Below, piece by piece: positions 51,735 through 61,865 of a stretch of 64,000 nucleotides of DNA (positions are counted from its first letter, which is position 1; each line of letters begins with the position of its first letter). A model generated the notes under the pieces. It made no database searches. It was not told where the DNA came from and saw nothing but the letters and a program-made list of their open reading frames with translations. A program made the position numbers and the translations under genes. The stretch is from the NCBI GenBank assembly GCA_963787195.1, contig CAWBCI010000060.1, forward strand, positions 146,206 to 210,205, given 5' to 3'. This stretch comes from CAWBCI01 sp963787195. Its GTDB lineage: Bacteria > Bacteroidota > Bacteroidia > Bacteroidales > JAGOPY01.

Positions 51735-54379
51735 GGTTTGATCACTTTAGAAAGTACCATGGGCACCTGCAGCAAATCATAATCATTATTATAAACCAGG
51801 TATTTATTATACCACTGTGGATTGAATTTTTCCTTGTACTCTCTCAATCCTTTATAATGGGAGAAAGAACGTATCTTCTCATAGGCGAAGTTCATTGATT
51901 TTTCAGGGAAAGTATGGGGGTCGTCAAGGCCCGACATAGGTGCAAAGCCAAGATTCACATATCGGATACCCTGCGATTTCATATAATTAAACAACTCTAT
52001 CAGGATAAAATCCATTATTCCGTTCGGTGCATCCTTGGTTTTACGTATCAGGTCATAAGTAGCTTCACCTTTGGCATAATCCGGGATGATATTCAGGAAG
52101 GCTACCACTTTCTGTTCAGGACTTTCAATGGTGATAACTGTTTGTTGCTTAATCTCTTCCCAGACGAACATACCCTGTGAAAAGATAATTTCGGAACGTC
52201 TGCTTTCTTTCAGCCATTCGTCCGACACCGATTTGATTTTCTGAAGATCCCCATCCATCAGAGGAGGCTTGAGTATGTTTGTTTTATAATTGCCTTCCCT
52301 TACTTTGTTTACAGCATTACGCATTGATTTGCGGGCTCCGCCTTCAAGTGAGAATGCTTCCAGGTCAAGTACCCCTTCCTGGCCCAGGAAAAGAGACTTC
52401 TTGGAAAACTCCTTGTAAAGGGGGAGGCTTTCTTCCGGAATCCGGAAATAAATAGTCTTCAAACCATTTTCAAAACAGAAATCATCAAACCTTTTAACAC
52501 ATTCCCGCATACTTGATTCATTCCCGGCAATAGGGTCTTCCAGCACAACCGCGTAAATGCCGCTCACCCGGTAAGAAATATAAGCATCCAGGTCTTCAGG
52601 CATAAAGAGCAGCTTGTCAGGACTTGTCTTAAAATAATCCGCTGCCGAATGTCCATACTTCTTCCGAAGTATCCCGGCCCGTTCAATATCTTCTTCAGAT
52701 ACTAAATCCTTGAAGACATAAGGCCTGATCAGGGTATAGATTAAAAAGCCCATAGTGAGTGCCCCGCTGATATTAATAGAATATATGAAATAGCGGGCAA
52801 AAAAGCCATGGGGAACAAGTTCACTGCTGCCAACCAGGAAATAATTCAACAAGGTATATTTGACGGACTGCCACAGACTGAAATCTATCTCAAAGAATCT
52901 CCTGTTTAGAAAATAAAAGCCGACTATTCCATATACCAAAACGGCTGCTATGCTATACAAAGCAGTCTGAATCCCCACAGTTCGCAATCGTGGATTATTC
53001 CTGACATGATATTCCTTACGGGTAACGACCAGCACAAGGATAGTCATACCGGCCAGAGCGGCTTCCTCATAATCTATTCCTTTAGTGATATGACCTATAA
53101 AGGAAACAACACTCAATATAAGTGCAAACCACCAGGCAGTTCTCAGTCCTTTCAGCATAAATGCCGCGGTCAGTAACAGGAAAAGCCCTGAAGCCAGGAC
53201 AAAATAGTTGGAGGCGGCAATGGCATCCAGTGGAAGGAATTCCCGCAAAATAGTATACCTCTCCCGGATGACTGGGGTAAGGACAGAAACAATATTTATA
53301 AATCCAAGGATGAATAAAAGCAAAGCCGGGACAACCCGCATCAATAGCTTGTTGATCTTGACAAGAAAACTAAAAAGGCTTGTCACCAGTGGCAACCAGA
53401 ATTCAAAAAACCGGAACAAAAATGTTATGGCTATTGCATCCACAGAAGGATAACCGAAACGGGTAAGGACATAAGAAAGGCCCACCTCAATCGCACCGAG
53501 CCCCCGCATAAAGGGTGAGACGAGCAATAATAAGACAGCCAGCAAATAGCCCATTACAGCGGCATAGAGTGAGGGCTCAAAATGAAGTGCTATCATGGCT
53601 ATATACAAATGTGTGATTCCGGTTACCTCAATGAGCATGGAGTAAAAAACTGTCATCCAGAATTGCTTCCTGTCTATGCGATGGTTCCTGAAATCTTCGA
53701 GGATTATTTCCATAGAAGGAATCATCCTGACCAGCCAATTATGTACCCTTCCCTGTTTAACTACCGATTTGTAAATGAAATATATAGCTGCTATCAACAG
53801 GATACCGGCAAGCAAAACATACCACTCCCCTGAACCCACACCTCCCCTTATAAGAGCATAGACAAATACAGGTATGGCCAGCATGATAACTGTAAGCATG
53901 CCTACAAATCCATAAATTGAAGATGCAAAATAAATCTGGGTTTTGGTATAGCCCTTCTTTTCAATATCAGAAGCAAAGAAAGCCAGGGAAGACACCCCTC
54001 CTACCGGCAGGAAGATGCTCACAAAATTTCTCTTCAGATAAAGTAAAACAGCGGTAAAAATTGAGATCTTACACCTGAGGGAAGAAAAGGAGGAGACATA
54101 CATCATTCCCTGCAGCAGGATGTAAAGAACCGTGATGCCAATACCAAGCAAAACAAGTTCTATCCTGGAATCTATCAGCACTTCCTTCACCCGGCGGATT
54201 TCCATCTGCTCATGCTCGAAAAACCAGATCCCGATTGCTATGAAAAAAAAGGTCAGGATGAACTGTGCTATAATCTTCGCATTCTCGCGTAAGAATGGAA
54301 GACTCCGGTGTTTTAATAAATGAAGAAATTGCTTGATAAGTGTATTGATCTTCCGCATATCTGCCTTAATAGTAAACAT
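51731..54379 (-). CDS. mprF: MprF-like phosphatidylglycerol lysyltransferase/flippase
   Basis: The 882-residue protein has the two-part MprF layout: an N-terminal membrane region of about 14 helices (IIAQFILTFFFIAIGIWFFE, FLPVGGVSSLAFFASDIEKK, MRGLGAIEVGLSYVLTRFGY) and a C-terminal soluble DUF2156 aminoacyltransferase domain (YKEFSKKSLFLGQEGVLDLE, GMFVWEEIKQQTVITIESPE, IRYVNLGFAPMSGLDDPHTF). MprF transfers amino acids, usually lysine or alanine, to phosphatidylglycerol and flips the product, which lowers susceptibility to cationic peptides. The upstream AGGAG three bases before the ATG supports the start at 54379; an ATG at 54358 is also possible. The amino acid is not known. Confidence 0.93.
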   Translation of the reverse strand: MFTIKADMRKINTLIKQFLHLLKHRSLPFLRENAKIIAQFILTFFFIAIGIWFFEHEQMEIRRVKEVLIDSRIELVLLGIGITVLYILLQGMMYVSSFSSLRCKISIFTAVLLYLKRNFVSIFLPVGGVSSLAFFASDIEKKGYTKTQIYFASSIYGFVGMLTVIMLAIPVFVYALIRGGVGSGEWYVLLAGILLIAAIYFIYKSVVKQGRVHNWLVRMIPSMEIILEDFRNHRIDRKQFWMTVFYSMLIEVTGITHLYIAMIALHFEPSLYAAVMGYLLAVLLLLVSPFMRGLGAIEVGLSYVLTRFGYPSVDAIAITFLFRFFEFWLPLVTSLFSFLVKINKLLMRVVPALLLFILGFINIVSVLTPVIRERYTILREFLPLDAIAASNYFVLASGLFLLLTAAFMLKGLRTAWWFALILSVVSFIGHITKGIDYEEAALAGMTILVLVVTRKEYHVRNNPRLRTVGIQTALYSIAAVLVYGIVGFYFLNRRFFEIDFSLWQSVKYTLLNYFLVGSSELVPHGFFARYFIYSINISGALTMGFLIYTLIRPYVFKDLVSEEDIERAGILRKKYGHSAADYFKTSPDKLLFMPEDLDAYISYRVSGIYAVVLEDPIAGNESSMRECVKRFDDFCFENGLKTIYFRIPEESLPLYKEFSKKSLFLGQEGVLDLEAFSLEGGARKSMRNAVNKVREGNYKTNILKPPLMDGDLQKIKSVSDEWLKESRRSEIIFSQGMFVWEEIKQQTVITIESPEQKVVAFLNIIPDYAKGEATYDLIRKTKDAPNGIMDFILIELFNYMKSQGIRYVNLGFAPMSGLDDPHTFPEKSMNFAYEKIRSFSHYKGLREYKEKFNPQWYNKYLVYNNDYDLLQVPMVLSKVIKP

Positions 54380-54622
54380 TTACTCCTGAATATCATTATT
54401 CTTCAGGAAATCCTTTTCAGACACTTAAGTGCATTTTAATAAAGGTATAACACTAAAATACCCATTTTTGGTCATTTCAATGAAAAGATTAACATTTTTT
54501 CACTTAAGATATTTTATATTGTTTTCAATAAGTGAAAAGTTCAGATTGTAGATGCCATCCAGGTTTATCAACGGCTTCAACAAAAACCATGCTCCAGCCT
54601 ATAAAAACTCAAACTTGAAGAA

Positions 54623-54736
54623 ATTTTGGTGAAACCTTTGTGTTTTAGTGTTTTTGTGGCTTTTAAGAAATCTAAATAAGGTTATTTATGATTTAGCCAC
54701 GAAGACACAAATACACTAAGAATATTCACCAAGAAA
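54623..54736. repeat. Imperfect inverted repeat with GTGTTTT/TTTGTGGC arms
   Basis: The left arm (54623-54662, core GGTGAAACCTTTGTG and GTTTTTGTGGCT) and right arm (54695-54736, core AGCCACGAAGACACAAA and TTCACCAAG) are imperfect reverse complements around an A/T-rich loop. The wording resembles short dispersed repeats of the type GCCACGAAGACACAAA that recur in Bacteroidales genomes; that comparison is from memory. Confidence 0.7.
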
Positions 54737-54872
54737 AAAAACCATAAGTTTTAATCCATTAAAAAACATTTTCACGATTACATTTTTTCACTTCCAACTA
54801 AACTATTCGGTTTAAAATCATCTAAAGCATTTAGGGCACTTCATCAATAGTACATTCGCTCAATAAAATAAA

Positions 54873-54880
54873 TAATTTTG
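54873..54880 (+). promoter_or_regulatory. Bacteroidota -7 promoter box for the RND efflux operon
   Basis: TAATTTTG, an exact TAnnTTTG match, 33 bases before the adaptor gene. Confidence 0.45.
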
Positions 54881-54913
54881 CATATCCGTTCATAGCGGGA
54901 AAATGCATTTTTA

Positions 54914-56008
54914 ATGCTTTCAATACCAATCAAAATTATGATCCAAAGAATTTTTTCAGTCATTATAACTTTTTTTATAATAATTACGCTCACATCCTGC
55001 TATAATAAAAAAGCCGGCCCTGCGGCTTCTGCAATCCCGCAAATAGTTAGTGTAGATGGCCTGGTAGTCAGCCCACAGCGTGTTGATAATAAAATATTTA
55101 CTACAGGGACCATTCTGGCCAATGAGGAAGTGGAAATCAGGAGCGAACTTTCAGGGCGTATCGTGCAGATCAACTTTATGGAAGGAAATAAGGTGGATAA
55201 GGGAGATTTGCTGGTAAAGATCAATGATGATGAATTACAGGCCCAGCTCAAAAAATTGCAACTGGATGAATCCCTCGCAAAAGAAGATGTCTACCGTAAA
55301 TCAAAATTACTGGAAATAAATGCAGTGAGCCAGGAAGAATATGATGTTTCCCAGAACCAACTGGGAGTTATCCAGGCCAATATAGAACTTCTGAAATCCC
55401 AAATCGATAAAACAGCCATTTACGCTCCTTTCAGCGGCCAGATCGGGTTACGCTACGTAAGCGCGGGGGGATATATTTCCTCTGACAATCTTATCGCCCG
55501 TCTGCAACAGGTTGACCCTATCAAAATAGAATTCAGTGTACCGGAGAAATATTTCAGTAAGCTGGATAAAGGCAGCAGCATTATGTTCCGTATTGACGGC
55601 ATAGACAGCACATTTATGGGAAAGGTTTACGCAATAGATCCCCGCATCAATGTGAATACCCGCTCTTTGACTGCCCGGGCGACATGTTCAAACCCAGGGA
55701 AAGTATTGCTCCCGGGGGCTTTTGCAAAAGTTGAGATTGTCCTGGAATCCTTGCCGGACGCCCTGATGGTTCCCGCCGATGCACTTACTCCCGATATTAA
55801 AGGAGAAAAGCTCCTTATCTCCAGGAATGGCATGGTAAAAACTATTTATGTAAAGACGGGTGTAAGGACTGACCGGGAAGTTGAAGTTTCAGAAGGACTG
55901 ATGCCGGGGGATACAATTCTAACTACCGGACTGCTGCAATTGCGCGACGATATGCCGGTTCAGGTCCGCCTTGACAAGGATGACACCCTCAATACCATTG
56001 CCGAATGA
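54914..56008 (+). CDS. RND efflux periplasmic adaptor (AcrA/MexA-type) lipoprotein
   Basis: The 364-residue adaptor has a lipoprotein signal (IFSVIITFFIIITLTSCYN, lipobox LTSC). Membrane-fusion features follow: barrel-sandwich halves around VEIRSELSGRIVQINFMEGN and YAPFSGQIGLRYVSAGGYIS, a coiled-coil hairpin in between (LLEINAVSQEEYDVSQNQLG), and the beta-barrel domain (VDPIKIEFSVPEKYFSKLDK). It bridges the RND pump and the outer-membrane duct. ATG at 54914 or 54938 are both possible. Its stop overlaps the pump gene by four bases (ATGA). Confidence 0.95.
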   Translation: MLSIPIKIMIQRIFSVIITFFIIITLTSCYNKKAGPAASAIPQIVSVDGLVVSPQRVDNKIFTTGTILANEEVEIRSELSGRIVQINFMEGNKVDKGDLLVKINDDELQAQLKKLQLDESLAKEDVYRKSKLLEINAVSQEEYDVSQNQLGVIQANIELLKSQIDKTAIYAPFSGQIGLRYVSAGGYISSDNLIARLQQVDPIKIEFSVPEKYFSKLDKGSSIMFRIDGIDSTFMGKVYAIDPRINVNTRSLTARATCSNPGKVLLPGAFAKVEIVLESLPDALMVPADALTPDIKGEKLLISRNGMVKTIYVKTGVRTDREVEVSEGLMPGDTILTTGLLQLRDDMPVQVRLDKDDTLNTIAE

Positions 56009-59000
56009 ATATTTCATCCTTAAGTATTAACCGGCCGGTTATGGCCACGGTCATCTCGATAGTGCTGATATTATTCGGGATCATTGGCTATTCCTTTTTG
56101 GGGGTCAGGGAATATCCCAATGTAGACCCTCCTGTTGTGACAATAACTACAATTTATACCGGGGCTAATGCGGATGTGATGGAATCACAGATCACAGAGC
56201 CACTGGAAGAATCTATCAATGGCATAGCGGGGATTCGCTCACTTACTTCTACCAGCAGCGACGGAAGGAGTACGATCACTGTTGAATTTGAACTGGGAAT
56301 AGATATGGAAGCTGCTGCAAATGATGTGCGTGACAGGGTTTCCCGTGCTAACCGCAACCTTCCGCCGGATACTGATCCTCCAATAGTCATCAAATCAGAT
56401 GCAGATGCATCCCCTATCGTTGCCCTCACCGTCCAGAGCGATACCCGCAACCTGATGGAACTTTCGGACCTGGCCAATAATGTCTTTAAAGAGAGATTGC
56501 AGACCATAAAGGGTGTAAGTGAAGTCAGGATATGGGGGGATAAGAAATACGCTATGAAGCTCCTGCTGGACCCTGCCAAGATGGCCGGCTACCAGCTCAC
56601 GCCGGCGGATATCAGGAATGCCCTGAACAGGGAGAATGTGGAACTTCCTACCGGAAGGATAGAAGGTTATAATACTGAACTGACCATTAGAACCAGTGGT
56701 AGACTTACAACGGCCGAAGAATTTAATAATATGATCATAAGGGAAAGCAATGGCACCCTTATCCGCTTGAAGGATATAGGGGAAGCCCGTCTGCTCCCGG
56801 AAAAAGAAAGGTCTATACTTCGAGGGAAGGATGTGCTTCCTATGGTCGGGGTCGTGCTGACACCTCAGCCGGGCGCCAACCAGATCAGCATAGCCGATGA
56901 ATTCTATAAACGGGTTGAGCAGATTAAAAAGGAACTTCCCCCGGATATCAAGCTCAGTATAGCCATGGATACCACCACGAATATCCGCAAGGCTATAAGC
57001 GAGGTAGAGGAAACTATCCTGATTGCTTTCGGGCTGGTAGTACTGGTGATTTTCATTTTCCTCCGGAACTGGCGTACCACCCTGATCCCTGTAATCGCCA
57101 TTCCTATCTCCCTGATCAGCACATTTTTCATCATGTATGTTGCCGGTTTTTCCATCAATATACTGACCTTGCTTGGAATAGTTCTGGCAACAGGGCTGGT
57201 GGTGGATGATGCCATCGTTGTGCTGGAAAATATTTACCAGAAGGTTGAAGGTGGCATGAACCCCATCGAAGCCGGACATAAGGGATCCAAAGAGATCTAT
57301 TTTGCCATCCTTTCCACTACGATTACCCTGGCAGCGGTTTTCTTCCCGATCATTTTCCTGAAGGGACTGACCGGCAGACTTTTCAGGGAATTCGGCATAG
57401 TGGTGGCCGGGGCAGTTCTGATTTCAGCCCTGGTTTCGCTGACCCTGACGCCTATGATGAGTTCCCGCCTTCTGAAACCCGGCAAGTCTCACGGCAAACT
57501 ATTCAATCTTACCGAGAGATGGATGGATAGTATGATAAGCGGCTACAATCGAAGCCTGAAGACTTTTATTCGCCACCGCTGGCTCGCAATTGTCATCATT
57601 GTCTTTTCAGCCGGACTGATCCTTCTGATCGGCTCCATGCTGCCATCGGAATTGGCTCCGATGGAAGATAAAAGCCGCGTGACTGTTTCAGCCACCGCAC
57701 CTGAAGGAATTTCGTTTGAAAAGATGGATGAATATATGCTGAAGATAATCGGCATCGCAGATACCTTGCCTGAACGCGCTGCTATTTTGGCTGTCACCGC
57801 CCCCAGTTTCTCGGCTGGAGGAGCTGTAAACAGCGGCTTTGTAAGAGTTATGTTTACTGATCCTTCCGAAAGGGAAAGGACTCAGGACCAGATAGCCAAT
57901 GAACTAAGCAAAATATATAAGAAATTCAATTTTGCGCGGACATACGTGGTACAGGATCAGACTATCGGCGGAGGAAGAGGAGGCGGATTGCCGGTTCAGT
58001 TTGTGATCCAGGCCCCGGATTTTGCCAAACTCAAGGAATTCGTCCCGAAATTCATGGAAAAGGCCCAGTCTGACCCGGCTTTCCAGGTAGTCGACCTGAA
58101 CCTGAAATTCAATAAGCCCGAATTATCGGTAGAAATTGACAGGGACAGGGCAAGGGCCCTTGGCATCAATGTGAGGGATGTTGCGGAGACCCTGCAACTT
58201 TATTTCAGCGGGCAACGTTTCGGATATTTTATAAAGAATAATAAGCAATACCAGGTCATTGGTCAGGCCAACCGTCTGAGCCGTGACAATCCAATGGACC
58301 TGAGTTCTGTTTTCCTCCGGAACTCTGCGGGAAATATGGTGCAGCTCGACAATGTGGTACATCTCGCCGAACAGAGCAATCCACCCCAGCTTTACCGCTA
58401 TAACCGCTATGTTTCGGCAACAGTTTCAGCCTCTCCGGCAGAGGGTGTGACCCTGGGACAGGGAATAGATGAAATGCGGAAGATAGCTTCGACTACCCTG
58501 GATGATACTTTTTCTACGGACCTGGCGGGCCCCTCCAAGGAATACGAGGACAGCTCCAGCAGCCTGATGTTTGCCTTCCTGCTGGCCCTGGTTTTGATTT
58601 ACCTGGTGCTGGCGGCACAATTTGAAAGCTACCGTGATCCATTGATCATTATGTTCACCGTTCCCCTCGCCCTTGCCGGAGCATTGCTTACACTTTGGTT
58701 ATTCGGCCAGACCATCAATATTTTCAGCCAGATCGGGGTGATCGTGCTGATTGGGATCGTGACCAAAAACGGTATCCTGATCGTGGAATTCGCCAACCAG
58801 CGGAAGGATGCGGGCCTGAACCTGAGGGATGCCGTGACAGATGCGGCCACCCGTCGTCTGAGGCCCATCCTGATGACCAGTCTGGCTACAGCGCTCGGAG
58901 CATTACCCATCGCACTTGCCCTGGGAGCAGCCTCCAAAAGCCGGGTCCCCATGGGAATAGCCATTATAGGTGGCTTGATCTTTTCACTTGTATTGACATT

Positions 59001-59088
59001 ATATGTGATCCCTTCACTTTATACCTACCTCTCATCCGGTAAAAAGAGAATCACTTCTGCCGAAAATAATATTCAAAAAATTGACTAA
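56005..59088 (+). CDS. RND efflux pump of the HAE-1 (AcrB/MexB) family
   Basis: The 1,027-residue pump is normal in length for HAE-1 RND transporters. It shows NISSLSINRPVMATVISIVL at the start, the periplasmic porter domains, and the transmembrane motifs LLGIVLATGLVVDDAIVVLE (conserved proton-relay aspartates) and GVIVLIGIVTKNGILIVEFA, and RDAVTDAATRRLRPILMTSL. It exports hydrophobic or amphiphilic compounds with proton uptake; the actual substrates are unknown. It is followed by the TolC-family gene with which it overlaps at the stop. Confidence 0.96.
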   Translation: MNISSLSINRPVMATVISIVLILFGIIGYSFLGVREYPNVDPPVVTITTIYTGANADVMESQITEPLEESINGIAGIRSLTSTSSDGRSTITVEFELGIDMEAAANDVRDRVSRANRNLPPDTDPPIVIKSDADASPIVALTVQSDTRNLMELSDLANNVFKERLQTIKGVSEVRIWGDKKYAMKLLLDPAKMAGYQLTPADIRNALNRENVELPTGRIEGYNTELTIRTSGRLTTAEEFNNMIIRESNGTLIRLKDIGEARLLPEKERSILRGKDVLPMVGVVLTPQPGANQISIADEFYKRVEQIKKELPPDIKLSIAMDTTTNIRKAISEVEETILIAFGLVVLVIFIFLRNWRTTLIPVIAIPISLISTFFIMYVAGFSINILTLLGIVLATGLVVDDAIVVLENIYQKVEGGMNPIEAGHKGSKEIYFAILSTTITLAAVFFPIIFLKGLTGRLFREFGIVVAGAVLISALVSLTLTPMMSSRLLKPGKSHGKLFNLTERWMDSMISGYNRSLKTFIRHRWLAIVIIVFSAGLILLIGSMLPSELAPMEDKSRVTVSATAPEGISFEKMDEYMLKIIGIADTLPERAAILAVTAPSFSAGGAVNSGFVRVMFTDPSERERTQDQIANELSKIYKKFNFARTYVVQDQTIGGGRGGGLPVQFVIQAPDFAKLKEFVPKFMEKAQSDPAFQVVDLNLKFNKPELSVEIDRDRARALGINVRDVAETLQLYFSGQRFGYFIKNNKQYQVIGQANRLSRDNPMDLSSVFLRNSAGNMVQLDNVVHLAEQSNPPQLYRYNRYVSATVSASPAEGVTLGQGIDEMRKIASTTLDDTFSTDLAGPSKEYEDSSSSLMFAFLLALVLIYLVLAAQFESYRDPLIIMFTVPLALAGALLTLWLFGQTINIFSQIGVIVLIGIVTKNGILIVEFANQRKDAGLNLRDAVTDAATRRLRPILMTSLATALGALPIALALGAASKSRVPMGIAIIGGLIFSLVLTLYVIPSLYTYLSSGKKRITSAENNIQKID

Positions 59089-59089
59089 A

Positions 59090-60406
59090 ATGAAGCGGAC
59101 CTCCATCATATTACTCTTTCTATCAGGAATCAGCATGGCAATACAGGCCCAGGACACTCTTAGCCTCAATCAGGCAATAGAAATGGCCCTGGAAAAAAAT
59201 TACTCCATCATCTTGCAGCAAAATGAACTTCAGATAGCCCGGAATAATAATACCCTGGGGAATGCGGGTTTTCTGCCCACTGTCGACCTGAATGCAGTCC
59301 AAAATAATACCATCAATTCTACCAATCAAAGGACATCAGCGGGCACTGAAAAAAATGTCAATAATGCCCACGGAAATTCACTGAGTGCAGGAGTTTCGCT
59401 GGACTGGACCCTCTTCGATGGATTCAGTATGTTCGCTAACAGGAGCACACTTGAAAAGTTCGAGCAGATGGGCGAAACCCAGGCAAGGATGACCGTGGAG
59501 AATACCATAACAGATGTGATCCTGAGTTATTACGGCATAGTACAGCAAAAGAAGATGGTACAGGTATTGAGGGATGCAGCCGCCCTCTCGTTCGAACGCA
59601 AGAAAGTGGCCCAGGCCAAGGTCTCACTGGGTTCCGGATCCCAGCTCATGCTGCTCCAGTCCTCGGTTGACCTGAATTCCGACAGTACCCAGCTTATACT
59701 GCAGTTTGCAGCCGTCGCGAATGGTCAGGCCGACCTGAACCGTTTGTTGGGAAGGGACCCCGGTGTAACATTCAATGTGACCGATACCATAGACCTTAAA
59801 GAGCCCCTTACTTATGATTATCTTGTGGAGAGGTCGGCCACACAAAATACAGACTTATTGGTGGCCCGTATCAATCAGCGTTTGGCCGAGTTGTCGGTGC
59901 AGAATGCCCGTTCGCAGCGTTATCCCCAACTCGACCTGAACGCGGCCTATAATTATAATACCCTGAATTCCCAGACCGGTTACCTGGAATACAATAAATC
60001 TTACGGGCCTTCTTACGGCCTGACCCTCAGCTACAATCTTTTCGATGGTTCGAGGGTAAACCGGCAAGTTAAGAACGCGGGCATAGAGAGAAATTCCGCT
60101 GATATACGTTATAAAGACACGGACCTGGGCATAAAGACCGATATCTTCAAACTATATAATGATTACCATTCCAATATGGAGCTGGTGAGACTGGAGACTT
60201 CCAACCAGGAAGTGTCCCGGGAAAATGTGAAGGTGGCCCTTGAAAAATACCGTCTGGGGGCGATCAGCGACATCGAACTGAGGGAAACCCAGAAGAAGAT
60301 GATTGATGCGCAGTACCAGTTGCTCCTGTCAGAATTCCAGGCTAAGAGGGCCGAGACAGAATTGCTGAGAATCAGCGGCGAGCTGTATAAGGCAATTGAA
60401 CATTGA
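59090..60406 (+). CDS. TolC-family outer-membrane protein of the RND system
   Basis: The 438-residue duct protein starts at the ATG at 59090; the TTG at 59081 lies inside the pump gene's end and is rejected. Signal peptide SIILLFLSGISMAIQAQ is followed by LSLNQAIEMALEKNYSIILQ and two long helical repeats (ITDVILSYYGIVQQKKMVQV; LGIKTDIFKLYNDYHSNMEL). Together with the two upstream genes it forms one tripartite pump operon with near-zero gaps. Confidence 0.94.
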   Translation: MKRTSIILLFLSGISMAIQAQDTLSLNQAIEMALEKNYSIILQQNELQIARNNNTLGNAGFLPTVDLNAVQNNTINSTNQRTSAGTEKNVNNAHGNSLSAGVSLDWTLFDGFSMFANRSTLEKFEQMGETQARMTVENTITDVILSYYGIVQQKKMVQVLRDAAALSFERKKVAQAKVSLGSGSQLMLLQSSVDLNSDSTQLILQFAAVANGQADLNRLLGRDPGVTFNVTDTIDLKEPLTYDYLVERSATQNTDLLVARINQRLAELSVQNARSQRYPQLDLNAAYNYNTLNSQTGYLEYNKSYGPSYGLTLSYNLFDGSRVNRQVKNAGIERNSADIRYKDTDLGIKTDIFKLYNDYHSNMELVRLETSNQEVSRENVKVALEKYRLGAISDIELRETQKKMIDAQYQLLLSEFQAKRAETELLRISGELYKAIEH

Positions 60407-60594
60407 ACATTGACGATAGACGTAGACCATTGAAATAACCATTAACCATTGAAACCATTGAAATTAACCATTGATGTCCGTAAGTCGAGGGTGTCAATGA
60501 GATTCCTTAATTCTTCCTGGAAAAAAATTTGAATACTGCGACAGGTATATTTTCATTTTAAAGTGATTAAGCTAATAAGATAATCACATTAATC
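60407..60594. other. Low-complexity intergenic stretch
   Basis: After the TolC stop the DNA consists of degenerate CCATTGAA/TTAACCATTG units up to about 60475, then ordinary AT-rich sequence. No gene or terminator is supported. Confidence 0.6.
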
Positions 60595-61688
60595 ATGAAA
60601 AACTTAAAATTCAGGAAAGGGATTATTGAAGGTAAGGAGAGAATTATCTTAAGCTTTCCATATGATCCTGAAATAATAGAAATGGTAAGGGAAATCCCCG
60701 GCCGTTGCTGGGATCCGAAGAAGAAGATCTGGCATATTTCTACACTTGCCGGAAGGCCTGATAAGCTCGAACGATATTTCAAGGGGAAGGTGAAACTGGT
60801 TCAGATGCCTGATATAGAAATGTCAGCCGCTGAGCAAGAAAAGAAGAAAAAAGATTCACCGGTTCCGGATGAATTTATCAAAACCCTTGTTGTCAGGAAT
60901 TACAGTGAGAATACCATCAGAACTTACAAAGCTATGTTTGCCGGTTTTTTAGTTTATTATAAAGAGATTAATCCCGAAGTCATCACAGAAGAACAGATCA
61001 GGGATTATTTGCTATACCTGATTGAGGAACAGGGTGTTTCAGTTTCATACCAGAACCAGGCCATTAATGCCATCAAGTTTTATTATGAGAAGGTTTTAGG
61101 CAGGCCCGTAAAGACCTATTATGTACAGAGGCCAAAAAAGGAGCGCAGGCTTCCGGGGGTGTTGAGCGAGGAAGAGATAGCATTGATTATAAAGAGGACG
61201 GTAAACCTGAAGCACAAGGCTATAATATCGCTGATATATTCAGCGGGATTGCGCCGGGGTGAACTAATTGATTTAAAGATAGCCGATATAGATTCAAAGC
61301 GCATGGTAGTGAATATAAGGCAGGGCAAAGGCAAGAAAGACAGGATCTCGCTGCTGTCCATAAAAGTCCTGGCGCTATTGAGAGAATACATAAAAGAATA
61401 TAAACCCAAGGAATGGTTATTTGAGGGGCAGTTTGGAGGGGCTTATTCGGAGACGAGTGTTCAGTAATTATTCAAGAGGCCTTGGAAAGAGCAGGTATAA
61501 GCAGGCATGCAACAGTGCATACATTAAGGCACAGTTTTGCAACGCATTTACTGGAGAGGGGGACTGATTTGAGATATATACAGAATTTGTTAGGACATCA
61601 GAGTTCCAAAACGACGGAGATATACACGCACATTACAAAAAAAGGGATGGAGAATATTAAAAGTCCATTGGATAATTTGGATATATAA
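60595..61688 (+). CDS. Tyrosine recombinase, XerD/IntI-like, broken by one frameshift
   Basis: The N-terminal 85 residues form a small domain with ILSFPYDPEIIEMVREIPGR and CWDPKKKIWHIS that is typical of Bacteroidota integrases; then a SAM-like core-binding domain (LVVRNYSENTIRTYKAMFAG) and the catalytic domain: arginine in YSAGLRRGELIDLKIADID, lysine in GKGKKDR, histidine and arginine in VHTLRHSFATHLLERG, histidine in LLGHQSSKTTEIYTHI, with the tyrosine nucleophile in that last motif. The frame breaks after TSVQ at about 61465; adding one base continues as IIQEALERAGISRHA. All catalytic residues are present when joined. It is followed by an integron-like stretch and a group II intron. Confidence 0.92.
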
Positions 61689-61865
61689 AAAAAGTCCCAT
61701 AATTTTAGTGACATGAAAAAAGCCAAACCGGATATATGCAACTGGTATGAAATGCTCAGTTATATATACCCGCCTTCCAGGGGAAAATATCAACAACCTT
61801 CGACTAAGCTAAATGTAAAATAAATGCAACAGGTATATATACACAACCGTTGGCGGTCATTGTAA
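61689..61865 (+). other. Recombinase downstream region, possible recombination site next to the intron
   Basis: A 177-base non-coding stretch between the recombinase stop and the intron 5' end. Just before the intron lies ACAACCGTTGGCGGTCATTG with a GTTGGCGG element resembling integron attC core sequences (consensus GTTRRRY is met only in part). Whether it is an attC/attI-like site is inference. Confidence 0.35.

Larger units (their letters stand above)
54380..54913. other. Divergent intergenic region between mprF and the RND operon
   Basis: About 530 bases without an acceptable ORF. It carries an imperfect inverted repeat (54623-54736, listed separately) and a plus-strand -7 box at 54873-54880. 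The mprF promoter is not clear; TACCTTTA on minus near 54445 misses the consensus by one base. Confidence 0.5.

Noticed and set aside
56395..57279. 294-codon frame antisense to the RND pump
   Set aside because: The pump sequence on plus is unambiguous; the antisense frame is a by-product of codon bias.
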